Assembly: GCA_016705575.1 (NCBI GenBank)
Contig: JADIXX010000003.1
Coordinates: 434,001 to 498,000, forward strand
DNA from: Candidatus Aalborgicola defluviihabitans
Lineage (GTDB): Bacteria; Pseudomonadota; Gammaproteobacteria; Burkholderiales; Burkholderiaceae_C
Direction: 5' to 3'
Length of the DNA: 64,000 bases
Below are positions 7,932 to 17,800 of this stretch, in pieces. The notes below the pieces were generated by a model. The model had not been told where the DNA came from, ran no database searches, and worked only from the letters and a program-made list of their open reading frames with translations. Position numbers and translations under genes: made by a program. How positions within the stretch are numbered: position 1 is the stretch's first letter; each line of letters starts with the position of its first letter.

Positions 7932-8489
7932 ATGTTCAGTGGTTTTCTCGGCAAAGGCAAAAAACCAGATGGTTCTACACCCAAGGACGCGGCAGACTCG
8001 CGTGGCTTGGAAGTGCGGGAAGACGATCCCGACACAAGTTGGGGCCTCTGGGAAAATGCGGTCGCCGAACAAGATTCGCGTTTCAGTGCCCTTCAATCGG
8101 GTGACGGTGATGCACCTGTCAGTGCGCATGCTTATTTGCGCACGGAGCCCTTGCCGTTGGTTGACCCCGACCCGGTGCCACCAGTCTCACGCGAAGAACG
8201 CACTATGGAGCAGCGCAAGGAAGACGCGATGCAGGTTGTTGAGCTCCATCATCACCGCATTGCCAACACCATACGAACGCTGTGGGGTAACAAGGAGTGC
8301 AGTGTCTATATCTCCAAGTTGATATTGAGCGGTAGTGATGACACGGGCAAGGCTCGTATCGGCTTCAATCAAGAGGCGGCAGATGCCATGATGGTGCTTG
8401 CCGACCTGCATGACGCACTGTTTGGTGCTGTGGGGCCGTCTGCTAACTCCGCGTTTTCCGTCAAAACCGGATACGATGCGTTGCGCTAA
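7932..8489 (+). CDS. Hypothetical cytoplasmic protein
   Basis: A 185-residue protein. The first 85 residues are acidic, proline-rich and probably disordered; the remainder is a compact helical domain (MEQRKEDAMQVVELHHHRIA, then ECSVYISKLILSG and a long helix with FNQEAADAMMVLADLHDAL). I do not recognise a family. A GGAGAA motif lies 7 bases before ATG 7932. No signal peptide or membrane segment. Convergent with the downstream helicase gene. Confidence 0.7.
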   Translation: MFSGFLGKGKKPDGSTPKDAADSRGLEVREDDPDTSWGLWENAVAEQDSRFSALQSGDGDAPVSAHAYLRTEPLPLVDPDPVPPVSREERTMEQRKEDAMQVVELHHHRIANTIRTLWGNKECSVYISKLILSGSDDTGKARIGFNQEAADAMMVLADLHDALFGAVGPSANSAFSVKTGYDALR

Positions 8490-8501
8490 AACCGACGTCT
8501 T

Positions 8502-10655
8502 TTAGCGGATTTGTGCTGCCGCCGCAGCGGTAGTGGCGGCTTTCTGGGCAAATTCAGCCCGCAGTGCCCGGAGTTTTTCGCGCGGATCTTCTTTCACCGT
8601 TGCTTGGTTCAGGCCCATCTCAGCAATGAAACGGCTGGGAAGTGCCGTCACCAGATCACGCCCTTTTTTGCGGCGACGCGTCCAACTGACCGCCAGACTG
8701 CACTGGGCACGGGTAATGCCCACATACATCAGCCGGCGTTCTTCCTGCAGCCGCACAGCCAAGTCCTCATTAATTGATTCGTGTGTCTGACTGGAGCCGC
8801 CCATTGATTCAGCACCATCGCTGAGCTTGAATGGCAGCATGCCCTCGGTCACCCCCACCAATTGCACGTGGGGCCACTCCAGACCCTTGGAGGCGTGCAG
8901 GGTGGAGAGTGTCACCACGTCCTGGTCTTTCTCCCGCTCATTGATGGTGGACAGCAGGGCGATGGTTTGCGCTACTTCCAATAAATTCTTAACCTCCCGC
9001 GTGGATAGTCCGGCAACATCGTCCAGTTCTCCTCCGCAGCGCTGCGCCATCCAGTCACAAAACTCCAGCACATTGGCCCATTTGGCCGCAGCCACTTTAT
9101 CGCTGTCCTCGCCGTCAAGCAGATGCTTCTCATAGCCAATCTCCTGGAGCCAGGCCAGTATGAACGTCTTGGCGTCCTCGGCGCCTTCCGTTTGGCGGGC
9201 GCGGTACTCCAAGTCGCCTATATAGCGGCCAAATTCGTGCAGACTGCCCAGCGCGCGGTTGGGCAACATGGCCCCCAAGGAACTGGAAAACAGCGATTCG
9301 AACAGACTGAGCTTGTACTGGCTGGCAAACACACCCAGCGTACCCAGGGTCTGGTGCCCAATGCCGCGCTTGGGGGTGGTGATGGCGCGCAAAAACGCGG
9401 GGTCGTCATCGTTGTTGGCCCATAGGCGGAACCAGGCGCACAGATCGCGAATTTCGGCACGGTCAAAAAAGCTCTGTCCGCCCGATACCTTGTATGGAAT
9501 GCCGGCCTTGCGCAGCGCCTTCTCGAACGGCTTGGCCTGGTGGTTGGCCCGGTACAAAATGGCGAAATCCCGAAACTCTCTGTGTTGCGTCCCTGCCTGT
9601 GCCAGTGCACCGCCAGATCGCAGGCTTTGGATACGGGCCACGGCGCGTTCCGCCTCATGTTCTTCGTTGTCAGCGTCCACTACCCGCACGGGTTCGCCCT
9701 CGCCCAGATCACTCCACAAATTCTTGGGGAACAGCTTGGGGTTTGGCCCGATCACATTGTTGGCGGCGCGCAGGATGGCGCTGGTGGAGCGGTAGTTTTG
9801 CTCCAGCTTGATGACCTTGAGCGCTGGAAAATCCACCGGCAGCCTGCGCAGGTTGTCCAACGTGGCGCCACGCCAACCGTAAATGGATTGGTCGTCATCG
9901 CCCACTGCGGTAAAGCGGGCCTGGCCGGCCGGGTTGCCGCCCACCAACAACTTGAGCATTTCGTACTGCGTGGCATTCGTGTCCTGGTATTCGTCTACAA
10001 GAATATGGCCCATCAGCCCTTGCCACTTCTGTCTGACATGCTCATAATTTTGTAGCAATTTGAGGGGAAGGCTGATCAGATCGTCAAAGTCCACGCTCTG
10101 GTAGGCGGTCAAGCATTCCTCGTAGCGCGCCATGATCGTTGCGGTGATGCGGGCGTTGTCATCCTGTGCCAGCGCAAGGGCCTGAGCAGCGTTCAGGCCG
10201 GCGCTTTTCCAGCCGCTAATGGTCCATTGCCACTGGCGGGCGGTGGCCGCATCCGTGCTGCCGCCGGCGTCCTTGAGAACGCTGGTGACATCATTGGTGT
10301 CCAGAATGCTGAACTGCGGTTTAAGCCCCAGTGCATCACCGTCCTGGCGCAGCATGCGCACGCCCAGCGCGTGAAAGGTGCACACCAGCACGTCCTTGGC
10401 GGCCCTGCCAATCAGCCCCTTGGCGCGTTCACGCATTTCAGCGGCGGCCTTGTTGGTAAAGGTGATGGCGGCGATACGCTGAGGCGGCAATCCAGCCTGG
10501 ATCAAACGCCCAATCTTGTGGGTAATGACCCGGGTTTTGCCCGATCCGGCACCAGCCAGCACCAAGCAGGGGCCGTGCATATAGTTCACTGCCTCCTGTT
10601 GTGCCAGGTTGAGGCCGTGGGACATGGAAGCAGCAGAAGGGGAGGTAGAAGACAT
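8502..10655 (-). CDS. rep: ATP-dependent DNA helicase Rep (UvrD/Rep superfamily 1)
   Basis: A 717-residue SF1A 3'-5' helicase. Motif Q/I AGAGSGKT lies near residues 36-43, motif II is VDEYQDTN, motif III VGDDDQSIYGWRG, motif IV EQNYRST, motif V TLHASKGLEW, and motif VI EERRLMYVGITRA. The 2B/1B insertions are in the usual places and length matches Rep rather than full UvrD. It unwinds DNA ahead of stalled forks. A second in-frame start 30 bases inside (10625) is possible. Convergent with the upstream hypothetical gene and divergent from the AEC transporter 77 bases away, so that gap holds both promoters. Confidence 0.93.
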   Translation of the reverse strand: MSSTSPSAASMSHGLNLAQQEAVNYMHGPCLVLAGAGSGKTRVITHKIGRLIQAGLPPQRIAAITFTNKAAAEMRERAKGLIGRAAKDVLVCTFHALGVRMLRQDGDALGLKPQFSILDTNDVTSVLKDAGGSTDAATARQWQWTISGWKSAGLNAAQALALAQDDNARITATIMARYEECLTAYQSVDFDDLISLPLKLLQNYEHVRQKWQGLMGHILVDEYQDTNATQYEMLKLLVGGNPAGQARFTAVGDDDQSIYGWRGATLDNLRRLPVDFPALKVIKLEQNYRSTSAILRAANNVIGPNPKLFPKNLWSDLGEGEPVRVVDADNEEHEAERAVARIQSLRSGGALAQAGTQHREFRDFAILYRANHQAKPFEKALRKAGIPYKVSGGQSFFDRAEIRDLCAWFRLWANNDDDPAFLRAITTPKRGIGHQTLGTLGVFASQYKLSLFESLFSSSLGAMLPNRALGSLHEFGRYIGDLEYRARQTEGAEDAKTFILAWLQEIGYEKHLLDGEDSDKVAAAKWANVLEFCDWMAQRCGGELDDVAGLSTREVKNLLEVAQTIALLSTINEREKDQDVVTLSTLHASKGLEWPHVQLVGVTEGMLPFKLSDGAESMGGSSQTHESINEDLAVRLQEERRLMYVGITRAQCSLAVSWTRRRKKGRDLVTALPSRFIAEMGLNQATVKEDPREKLRALRAEFAQKAATTAAAAAQIR

Positions 10656-10732
10656 TCAGGCAAAACTTGCGGACAAGCGCGCCATCTTAACGGGTGACAG
10701 CCGGGCGGTGGAAATGACCCGACAATGGAGAT

Positions 10733-11699
10733 GTGCTGCACATTCTCATCATCACCTTTCCCTTTTTCGCCTTGGTCCTGTGTGGCTTTATCGCGGCCCA
10801 CCGTGGCATGTTGCCCATGCCAGCCATTCCCGGTCTGAACGCCTTTGTGCTGTTTTTTGCATTGCCGTGCATGCTGTACCGGTTTGGCGCCAGCACCCCG
10901 ATTGCCCAGTTGCTGGACCCGAGTGTGGCGCTGACCTACCTGCTGTGCGCCCTGATCATGGTTGGCTTTGTGGTGGCGGTTACTTTGCATGGTCGCATTG
11001 GCTGGAATGATGCTTCCTTTGGTGCGCTGGTGGGAGCCTTTCCCAACACTGGTTTCATGGGGGTACCGTTGTTGGTGGCTCTGCTTGGGCCCAAGGCGGC
11101 AGGACCGGCCATCGTGACGATATTGGTGGACATGGTGATTACCACCTCCTTGTGCATTGCCCTTTCCCGATTGGATGGTCATGATGGCGCCTCGGCAGGC
11201 CGGGCGGCTAAAAAATGCCCTCAAGGGTGTCGCCGCTAATCCCATGCCCTGGTCCATATTGTTGGGTGCGCTGGCTTCGGCCGTGCAACTGGAACTTCCC
11301 AAGCCCGTGGAACAGACCGTGGGCCTGTTGGCGGATGCGGCATCTCCCGTGGCGCTTTTTACCATTGGCGCGGTGCTGGCCCGTTCGCAGATCATGGCCC
11401 GCTCGGGCGAAGCGCACCCTGTGCATTGGCTGGAAGTGGTGCCAGTGGCGGCGATCAAGTTGTTCCTGCACCCTTTGTTGGTGTTGCTCGTCGGCGCAGG
11501 GGCGGTGCAATTGGGTGTGCCCATGGACCGCTTCGCCCTTACGGTGCTGGTGTTGCTGGCCGCGCTGCCCAGTGCCAGCAATGTATCGCTGCTGGCCGAG
11601 CGTTTTGATGCCGACAACGGTCGTATTGCGCGCATCATTTTGGTGTCGACAGCGGCGGCATTTTTTACCTTTTCCGGGGCAGTGGCTTTGATGACCTGA
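10733..11699 (+). pseudogene. AEC (auxin efflux carrier) family transporter, frameshifted
   Basis: The first part (GTG start 10733, about 160 residues) and the second part (through TGA 11699) together make one AEC/permease protein of about 320 residues with around ten membrane segments. The frames join near 11205-11216, where the N-terminal frame reads into KKCPQGCRR and stops while the frame one base over continues with LKNALKGVAANP. The simplest explanation is one extra base, plausibly in the A6 run at 11210-11215. This could be a true inactivating mutation or a homopolymer sequencing error. Family members export small organic acids or amino acids; substrate unknown. Confidence 0.85.
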
Positions 11700-11732
11700 G
11701 TAACAGGAGTCTGGCCGCAGCGTCTTGCCGTT

Positions 11733-12779
11733 TCAGGGTTTGCCCAATTTGTCCCGGTAGCCGCCGGGTGTGCCCCCGGTCCACTCCTTGAAGGCGTGGG
11801 TGAAAGCGCTTTGGTCCTGGTAGCCAAGTAAAAACGCGATATCTGTCAGGCTCAGGTCACGCTGGCCCAGATAGCTGAGGGCCAATTCCTGGCGGGTTTG
11901 GTCCCGCACCTGCTGAAAGCTGGTGCCTGTTGCGCTGAGTTTGCGCTGCAGCGTCCGCTGTGTCAGATTCAAATCCTGCGCCACACTGGCCAGGTTGGCC
12001 CGGTCTTGCGCCAAATGTCGGGACAGGCTGGCGCGCACCAGGGTGGTGATGCTGGCGTTATCTTGCAACCGCAGCTTTGCTTGCAACAACTGTTCAGCGT
12101 GCTGTCGCAGCACCGGGTACAAGCCCACATCGGCATTGGGAACTGGCAGCGCCAACAAGGCTGCGTTAAACCTGGCGCCATTCAAACTGGCACCAAAGGT
12201 GACATCCGTACCAAAAATACGCCGGTATTCGCTGGTGTCCGTTGGTGCCGAATGGGTGAAGGACACAGCGGCAGGCGGCAGGGGCGAGCCGGCCAGCCAG
12301 TTACCAAACACCCGCACCCCGGCAAATACGCTTTCGGCCAGATGCCGGCTGGCCTGGGGGAAATGGCTGTGCCATTGGTATTCGGCTATGCTGCCCTGAA
12401 CCTGCAGGGCTGATCGACCCAGGTCATGGGCCAGACTCTCATAGCGCAGGGTTTGCTGGAACACCTGACCCAAGTCGCGGCAGCTCAACAGAATCAGGCC
12501 GTAGACGCTGTAGGTGCCCAGCTTCACCCGCTCGCCCACGTGCAGACCAAAGTGTGGGTGTTGGGCCAGTTGGGCGCCAGCGTCCAGCAGGCGCACGTAG
12601 TCGGCAGCGGCCAACGATTCGGGTAGGGGGGACAGGGAGGTTTCTGGCAAACCGGCCGCCAGTGCCAGGGCCGGTAGCGCCACCCCCCGCTCCACGGCGA
12701 GTTCCAGCAGGGGCTGCACATAGGCGCCTGCCACCCGGCCCGCAGTCGGTTTAACGGACGCGGGAGAGCGGGTTGGCAT
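11733..12779 (-). CDS. AraC family transcriptional regulator (OruR/ArgR-like architecture)
   Basis: A 348-residue regulator. The N-terminal 200 residues match the Arabinose_bd domain of the OruR/QuiR group (YVQPLLELAVERGVALPALA, HFGLHVGERVKLGTYSVYG). The C-terminal domain contains two helix-turn-helix motifs (ASVAQDLNLTQRTLQRKL and DIAFLLGYQDQSAFTHAFKEW) of AraC/XylS type. The frame is open further upstream, but the natural N-terminus is the ATG at 12779. It is divergent from the FAD-oxidase/GlpD/FGGY operon, with 109 bases between starts, so it is the likely regulator of that operon. Confidence 0.88.
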   Translation of the reverse strand: MPTRSPASVKPTAGRVAGAYVQPLLELAVERGVALPALALAAGLPETSLSPLPESLAAADYVRLLDAGAQLAQHPHFGLHVGERVKLGTYSVYGLILLSCRDLGQVFQQTLRYESLAHDLGRSALQVQGSIAEYQWHSHFPQASRHLAESVFAGVRVFGNWLAGSPLPPAAVSFTHSAPTDTSEYRRIFGTDVTFGASLNGARFNAALLALPVPNADVGLYPVLRQHAEQLLQAKLRLQDNASITTLVRASLSRHLAQDRANLASVAQDLNLTQRTLQRKLSATGTSFQQVRDQTRQELALSYLGQRDLSLTDIAFLLGYQDQSAFTHAFKEWTGGTPGGYRDKLGKP

Positions 12780-12888
12780 GATTGAACAAATCCATTGGCA
12801 TGAATGCGCAAGACACCAGACAGTTGCAAGACTACAGTGGCGGTCAGTGTAGCAACGGCCCGCTGCACCCATGCACAAGGAGTCGACG

Positions 12889-14492
12889 ATGAAGCGCTGG
12901 AACGGTTGGGGTGACGATGCGGTAGAGCTGGACCTTCCGGCAGAAGCCATGCAATTCTTGCAGCAGCGCTTAGGCGCAGGCGTTGCACCGGTGGATGCCA
13001 CCTTGGAACAAGCTTGTGCAGGCATCCCGGCCAGCCGCCTGTCGCCCCATCGGCTGGTGGACACCACCCTCGAAACACGCCTGCGCAACAGCCTGGGTCA
13101 AAGCCTGCCGGATTGGTTGAAGCTGCGCAGCGGCCAGGTCGGCACGGTGACCGACGGCGTGGCCTTTCCCGAAAGCGGTGAACAGGTGCGTGAGTTGCTG
13201 GACTATGCAAGGGACTGCGGTGTCGCCATCATTCCCCTGGGCGGTGGTACCAGCGTAGTGGGGCATTTGACCGTGCCAGAAGGCCAGCAACCGGTGCTCA
13301 CTGTCAATCTGTCGCGCCTGTGCCAGCTCATCAACCTGGACCGCGAGGCGCAGTTGGCCACCTTTGGTGCCGGCGTGCTTGGCCCGGATCTGGAAGCGCA
13401 ACTGCGCGCGCACGGCTACACACTGGGGCATTTTCCGCAGTCGTTTGAATATTCCACGCTGGGCGGCTGGGTGGTGACGCGCTCTTCTGGCCAGCAATCC
13501 TTGCGCTATGGCCGCATCGAACAATTGTTTGCTGGCGGCACCGTGGAAACGCCGCGCGGCACATTGCAGATTGCGACCTTTCCGGCCTCTGCAGCGGGCA
13601 CCGACCTGCGCGAGATGGTGTTGGGCTCGGAAGGCCGTCTGGGCATCTTGACGGAGGCCACGGTGCGCGTGTCACCGCTGCCGCAGCGCGAGGAGTTTCA
13701 TGCGGTTTTCTTCCCCACTTGGGAGCAGGCGCATGATGCAGTACGGGCGTTGGCGCAGGCCAAGTTGCCGCTGTCCATGCTGCGCTTGGCCAACCCGATC
13801 GAGACCCTGACCACACTCACCATGGCGGGCCATGTACGCCTGATTGGTCTGCTCGAAACCTACCTGGGCTGGCGTGGTTGCAATGAGCAAAAATGCCTGC
13901 TGATGCTGGTGCCAGCGGACAGAGCGATACCGTGGCCCACGCCCTGCGTGGTGCACTGCGCATTGCCCGGGGCTACAAGGGCGTGGCCATAGGGCAGGCC
14001 ATGGGCAACAAGTGGAAGGCCAACCGGTTTCGCAATGTGTACTTGCGCAACGCCTTGTGGCAAAAAGGCTATGCCATCGATACCGTGGAAACGGCCTGTG
14101 ATTGGAGCCGCGTCACGCCCATGATGCATGCGCTGGAAAATGCCGCAACCCATGCGCTGGCGCAGAGTGGCGAAAAGGTGCATACCTACACCCACCTCTC
14201 GCACATCTACGCCCAGGGCGCCAGTGTGTACACCACCTTTGCCTTCCGGCTTGCGGGGGACTATGCCCAGGACCTGGCCCGCTGGCGCAGCCTGAAGGCA
14301 GCGGTGAGCCAGGCCATCGTGGCCCACGGTGGCACCATCAGCCACCAGCATGGCGTGGGGCTGGACCATGCGCCCTACCTGGAAGCAGAAAAAGGGCGTC
14401 TGGGGATTTCAGCCATGCGCAGCCTGTTTCGCCACTTTGACCCCGACGGCATGTTGAACCCCGGCAAGCTGGTAGGCCCTGCAGCACCATGA
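12889..14492 (+). pseudogene. FAD-linked oxidase, alkyldihydroxyacetonephosphate synthase-like (frameshifted)
   Basis: Two frames together encode one protein of about 534 residues: FAD-binding PCMH domain (PLGGGTSVVGH, PQSFEYSTLGGWVVTRSSGQ, ACP-type GSEGRLGILTEA) and a FAD-oxidase C-terminal domain with ISHQHGVGLDHA, the His-rich motif of AGPS/glycolate-oxidase-like flavoproteins. They join at about 13908, where CTGGTGCC appears in place of an expected CTGGGTGCC, so one G is missing. AAGGAG (12877-12882) ahead of ATG 12889 fixes the start. The stop overlaps the next start as ATGA. An AGPS-like enzyme beside GlpD and FGGY-kinase genes resembles the E. coli YgcU/YgcE arrangement (from memory). 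Substrate unknown. The lesion may be a sequencing error. Confidence 0.85.
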
Positions 14493-16126
14493 CCCTCGAC
14501 CCTAAAGCCCTGCCCGACGTACAACGCACACAGGCGTTGCAAGCACTGGCGCATCGAGAGTGGGACATGGTCATCATCGGTGGTGGCATCACCGGCGCCG
14601 GCATCCTGCTGGAGGCCGCTCGCCGTGGCTACAAGGCCTTGTTGGTGGAACAGCGCGACTTCGCTTGGGGAACCTCCAGTCGTTCGTCCAAGCTGGTGCA
14701 TGGCGGGCTGCGCTATCTCAAAGAAGGCCAGTTGGGTCTGACCCGCGATTCGGTGCGCGAGCGCCAAAACCTGCTGCGCGAGGCGCGCGGCCTGGTAGAG
14801 CCGCAGAGTTTTGCCTTTGCCGACTACCAAGGTCGCAAACCCGGTCGCTGGTTATTCCAGCTCGGCTTGGCCGTGTACGACTGGCTGGCTGGTCAGCGCG
14901 CCCGCCACCACTACCCGGCGGACGAATTTTTGATGTTGGCCCCGCACATCGCTCGCACCGACTTGAAGGGCGGCCTGTGCTACACCGACGCCAAGACCGA
15001 TGACGCCCGCCTGGTGCTGCGGGTGTTGCAGGAGGCCAGAGGCCTGGGCGGTGTGGCCATCAATTACCTGGGGGCAGAGCAACTTCTGCGTGCCGATGAC
15101 TCCTCAGACGGTCGGGTCAGCGGCGTGCAATTGCGGGACGCCGCGGGCGGTGGGGTCTACCAGGTTCATGCCAAGGTGGTTGTCAACGCCACCGGGGCCT
15201 GGGCCGATATTTTGCGCCAGCAGCAGGGCGCGCCACGGCGGCTGCGGCCCTTGCGCGGCAGCCACTTGGTGCTGCCAGCCTGGCGATTGCCGGTAGCGCA
15301 GGCCGTCAGCCTGATGCACCCGCAGGATGGTCGCCCGGTGTTTGCCTTTCCGTGGGAGGGCGCCACACTGGTGGGCACGACCGACGTGGACCACGGCGCC
15401 GATTTGCAGCAAGAGGCCCGCATCACCGAAGCGGAAGTGCGCTATCTGTTGGCCGCGCTGGACTTTCAGTTTCCGCAGTTGCAGCTTACGCGGGCCGATG
15501 TGATCGCCACCTATGCCGGTGTACGCCCGGTGATTGATACCGGCAAGGCTGATCCGTCCAAAGAGGGGCGCGACCACGCCGTCTGGATGGAGCAAGGCCT
15601 GCTCACCGTAACGGGTGGCAAGCTCACCACCTTCCGGCTGATTGCGTTGGATGCCTTGCGGCACCTGGAATCCCTGTTGCCGCCGCCTAACCCCACTCAG
15701 CCTGACGCCCCCGTGCTGGCACCCAGTTCGCCACTGCCCGTGCAAGGTGGGCTGGCCACGCAACAGCGCCAGCGCTTGCAGGGCCACTATGGTTCGCTGG
15801 CTGGCGCGGTGGTCGCTGCCGCGCAAGCCGGTGAATTGAGCGCCATCTCCGGCACCGAAACCCTGTGGGTGGAGTTGCGCTGGGCGGCCCGCACCGAGAC
15901 GGTGGTGCATTTGCAGGACCTGCTGCTGCGCCGTACCCGCCTGGGCCTGTTGCTGCGCGGCGGCGGTATCGAGCACCTGGCCCGGATTCGCGCTATCTGC
16001 CAAGGCGAATTGGGTTGGAGCGATGCGCGCTGGGTGCAGGAACAAGCCGCCTACCTGGCGCTGTGGCAGCAGCATTACAGTTTGCCGCAGGACACCCCAA
16101 CCGATACCGGGAGCAAGCATGTCTGA
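14489..16126 (+). CDS. Glycerol-3-phosphate dehydrogenase/oxidase family flavoprotein (GlpD-like)
   Basis: A 545-residue FAD-dependent enzyme. The dinucleotide motif IIGGGITGAGILLEAARRG lies at residues 29-47, GTSSRSSKLVHGGLRYL follows, and the DAO fold has RPVIDTGKADPSKEGRDH and the C-terminal GlpD domain. It oxidises glycerol-3-phosphate, or a related polyol phosphate, to the keto form and passes electrons to quinone at the membrane. The start overlaps the preceding stop as ATGA and its end overlaps the kinase by 8 bases, so the three genes are translationally coupled. Because a dedicated FGGY kinase and an AGPS-like oxidase accompany it, the substrate may not be plain glycerol-3-phosphate. 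Confidence 0.88.
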   Translation: MTLDPKALPDVQRTQALQALAHREWDMVIIGGGITGAGILLEAARRGYKALLVEQRDFAWGTSSRSSKLVHGGLRYLKEGQLGLTRDSVRERQNLLREARGLVEPQSFAFADYQGRKPGRWLFQLGLAVYDWLAGQRARHHYPADEFLMLAPHIARTDLKGGLCYTDAKTDDARLVLRVLQEARGLGGVAINYLGAEQLLRADDSSDGRVSGVQLRDAAGGGVYQVHAKVVVNATGAWADILRQQQGAPRRLRPLRGSHLVLPAWRLPVAQAVSLMHPQDGRPVFAFPWEGATLVGTTDVDHGADLQQEARITEAEVRYLLAALDFQFPQLQLTRADVIATYAGVRPVIDTGKADPSKEGRDHAVWMEQGLLTVTGGKLTTFRLIALDALRHLESLLPPPNPTQPDAPVLAPSSPLPVQGGLATQQRQRLQGHYGSLAGAVVAAAQAGELSAISGTETLWVELRWAARTETVVHLQDLLLRRTRLGLLLRGGGIEHLARIRAICQGELGWSDARWVQEQAAYLALWQQHYSLPQDTPTDTGSKHV

Positions 16127-17681
16127 CGCCACCATTCTGGCCATCGACAACGGCACGCAAAGCGTGCGCGCATTGTTGTTTGATTTGCAGGGCAATATCG
16201 TTGCCAAGACACAAGTGCATCTGGAGGCCTATTTTTCAGAACACCCGGGCTGGGCCGAACACGACCCACTGGATTACTGGAATGCTGTGTGCACCGCCTG
16301 CCAGCGCCTGTGGGCCGAGAATCCGGCGGCACGGGCTACGGTGCAAGGCGTGGCTGTGACCACCCAGCGTGGCACCATGATCAACCTGGGTGCCGACGGC
16401 CAGCCGCTGCGTCCCGCCATCACCTGGCTGGATCAGCGCCGAACCGATACCGTGCCACCCATAGGTGCCTTCTGGCGGCTGGCTTTCAAGTTGGCAGGGG
16501 TATCCCACACCATCAACTACTTTCGCGGTGAGGCCGAGGCCAATTGGATCCAGGCCCACCAGCCAGACGTTTGGGCGCAGACCCACAAGTACATCATGCT
16601 GTCGGGCTACCTGAACCACCGCCTGTGCGGCAGCTTTATCGACTCCATTGGCTCGCAGGTTGGCTACCTGCCGTTTGACTACAAACGCCTGGCTTGGGCC
16701 GGCAAGAAGGACTGGAAGTGGCAGGCGCTGGCCGTCAAACCCGAATGGCTGCCTGAACTGGTGGCACCCGGCACACGCATGGGCAGCATCCATGCTGCTG
16801 CTAGCGCGGCTACTGGCATCCTCGAGGGCACGCCGCTGATGGCGGCAGCGGCCGACAAGGCCTGCGAGGTGATTGGCGCGGGCTGTCAGCAACCGCATAT
16901 CGGTTGCCTGAGTTACGGCACGACTGCCACCATCAACACCACCAGCGCCAAATACCTGGAGGTCACGCCCTTTATCCCGCCGTACCCCTCTGCTATACCG
17001 GGTGCCTACAGCACCGAAGTGCAGATTTTTCGTGGCTACTGGATGGTCAACTGGTTCAAGCAGCAGTTTGGCCACCACGAGCAAAGCCAGTCGCTGCAAA
17101 CCGGAATAGCGCCCGAAGTATTGTTTGATGAACTGGTCAGCTCCGTGCCACCGGGCTCCATGGGACTGATGCTGCAACCCTATTGGTCACCCGGCATCAA
17201 AATCCCTGGCCCCGAGGCCAAGGGCGCCATCATCGGTTTTGGCGACGTGCACACCCGTGCCCACGTGTACCGCGCCATCCTGGAGGGTCTGGCGTATGCC
17301 TTGCGGGAAGGCAAAGAGCGCATTGAAAAGCGCAGTGGTGTACCGATTACCGAATTGCGCATCTCCGGTGGCGGTTCGCAAAGCGATGCGGCCATGCAGC
17401 TCACTGCCGATATCTTTGGCCTGCCCACCGCACGCCCCCACATCTACGAAACTTCTGGCCTGGGCGCGGCCATTGACGCGGCTGTGGGGCTGGGCCTGCA
17501 CCCGGACTTTGATACCGCCGTCAAAGCCATGACCCGCATGGGCAAGACCTTCACGCCCAATGCCACCCACCATGCCACATACAACGCGCTGTACCACGGT
17601 GTCTACCAAAAGTTGTATGGCCGGTTGCAGCCGCTGTACCGCACCATTCAGCACATCACCGGCTACCCGCGCATGCCTTAG
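16119..17681 (+). CDS. FGGY-family carbohydrate kinase
   Basis: A 520-residue sugar/polyol kinase. The N-terminal phosphate-1 motif is ILAIDNGTQSVRALLFD (residues 5-21), TTQRGTMINL follows, and the C-terminal FGGY signature region contains ELRISGGGSQSDAAMQLTAD. The ATP-binding core is complete. It is similar to but not typical of glycerol kinase (no GlpK-type signature that I can see), closer to the YgcE-like branch by my reading. ATG 16119 overlaps the GlpD stop by 8 bases. It would phosphorylate a polyol or sugar for oxidation by the flavoproteins encoded upstream; the substrate is not evident. Confidence 0.88.
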   Translation: MSDATILAIDNGTQSVRALLFDLQGNIVAKTQVHLEAYFSEHPGWAEHDPLDYWNAVCTACQRLWAENPAARATVQGVAVTTQRGTMINLGADGQPLRPAITWLDQRRTDTVPPIGAFWRLAFKLAGVSHTINYFRGEAEANWIQAHQPDVWAQTHKYIMLSGYLNHRLCGSFIDSIGSQVGYLPFDYKRLAWAGKKDWKWQALAVKPEWLPELVAPGTRMGSIHAAASAATGILEGTPLMAAAADKACEVIGAGCQQPHIGCLSYGTTATINTTSAKYLEVTPFIPPYPSAIPGAYSTEVQIFRGYWMVNWFKQQFGHHEQSQSLQTGIAPEVLFDELVSSVPPGSMGLMLQPYWSPGIKIPGPEAKGAIIGFGDVHTRAHVYRAILEGLAYALREGKERIEKRSGVPITELRISGGGSQSDAAMQLTADIFGLPTARPHIYETSGLGAAIDAAVGLGLHPDFDTAVKAMTRMGKTFTPNATHHATYNALYHGVYQKLYGRLQPLYRTIQHITGYPRMP

Positions 17682-17800
17682 GTGGATGGCGTGTCGTTGC
17701 ACACCTAATCGCTGCCACAGCGACCCTCGCGCAAGTTGCTGTGACCGGATTTGGGCGCCACTGCCTTTGCGTTACAGTGGCTAAAAGGATTTCATCCACC

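Noticed and set aside
10586..11827. Leftward 413-codon open frame across the AEC transporter
   Set aside because: It runs antisense to real membrane-protein sequence, has no domain resemblance and is low-complexity; GC-rich DNA often gives long antisense frames.
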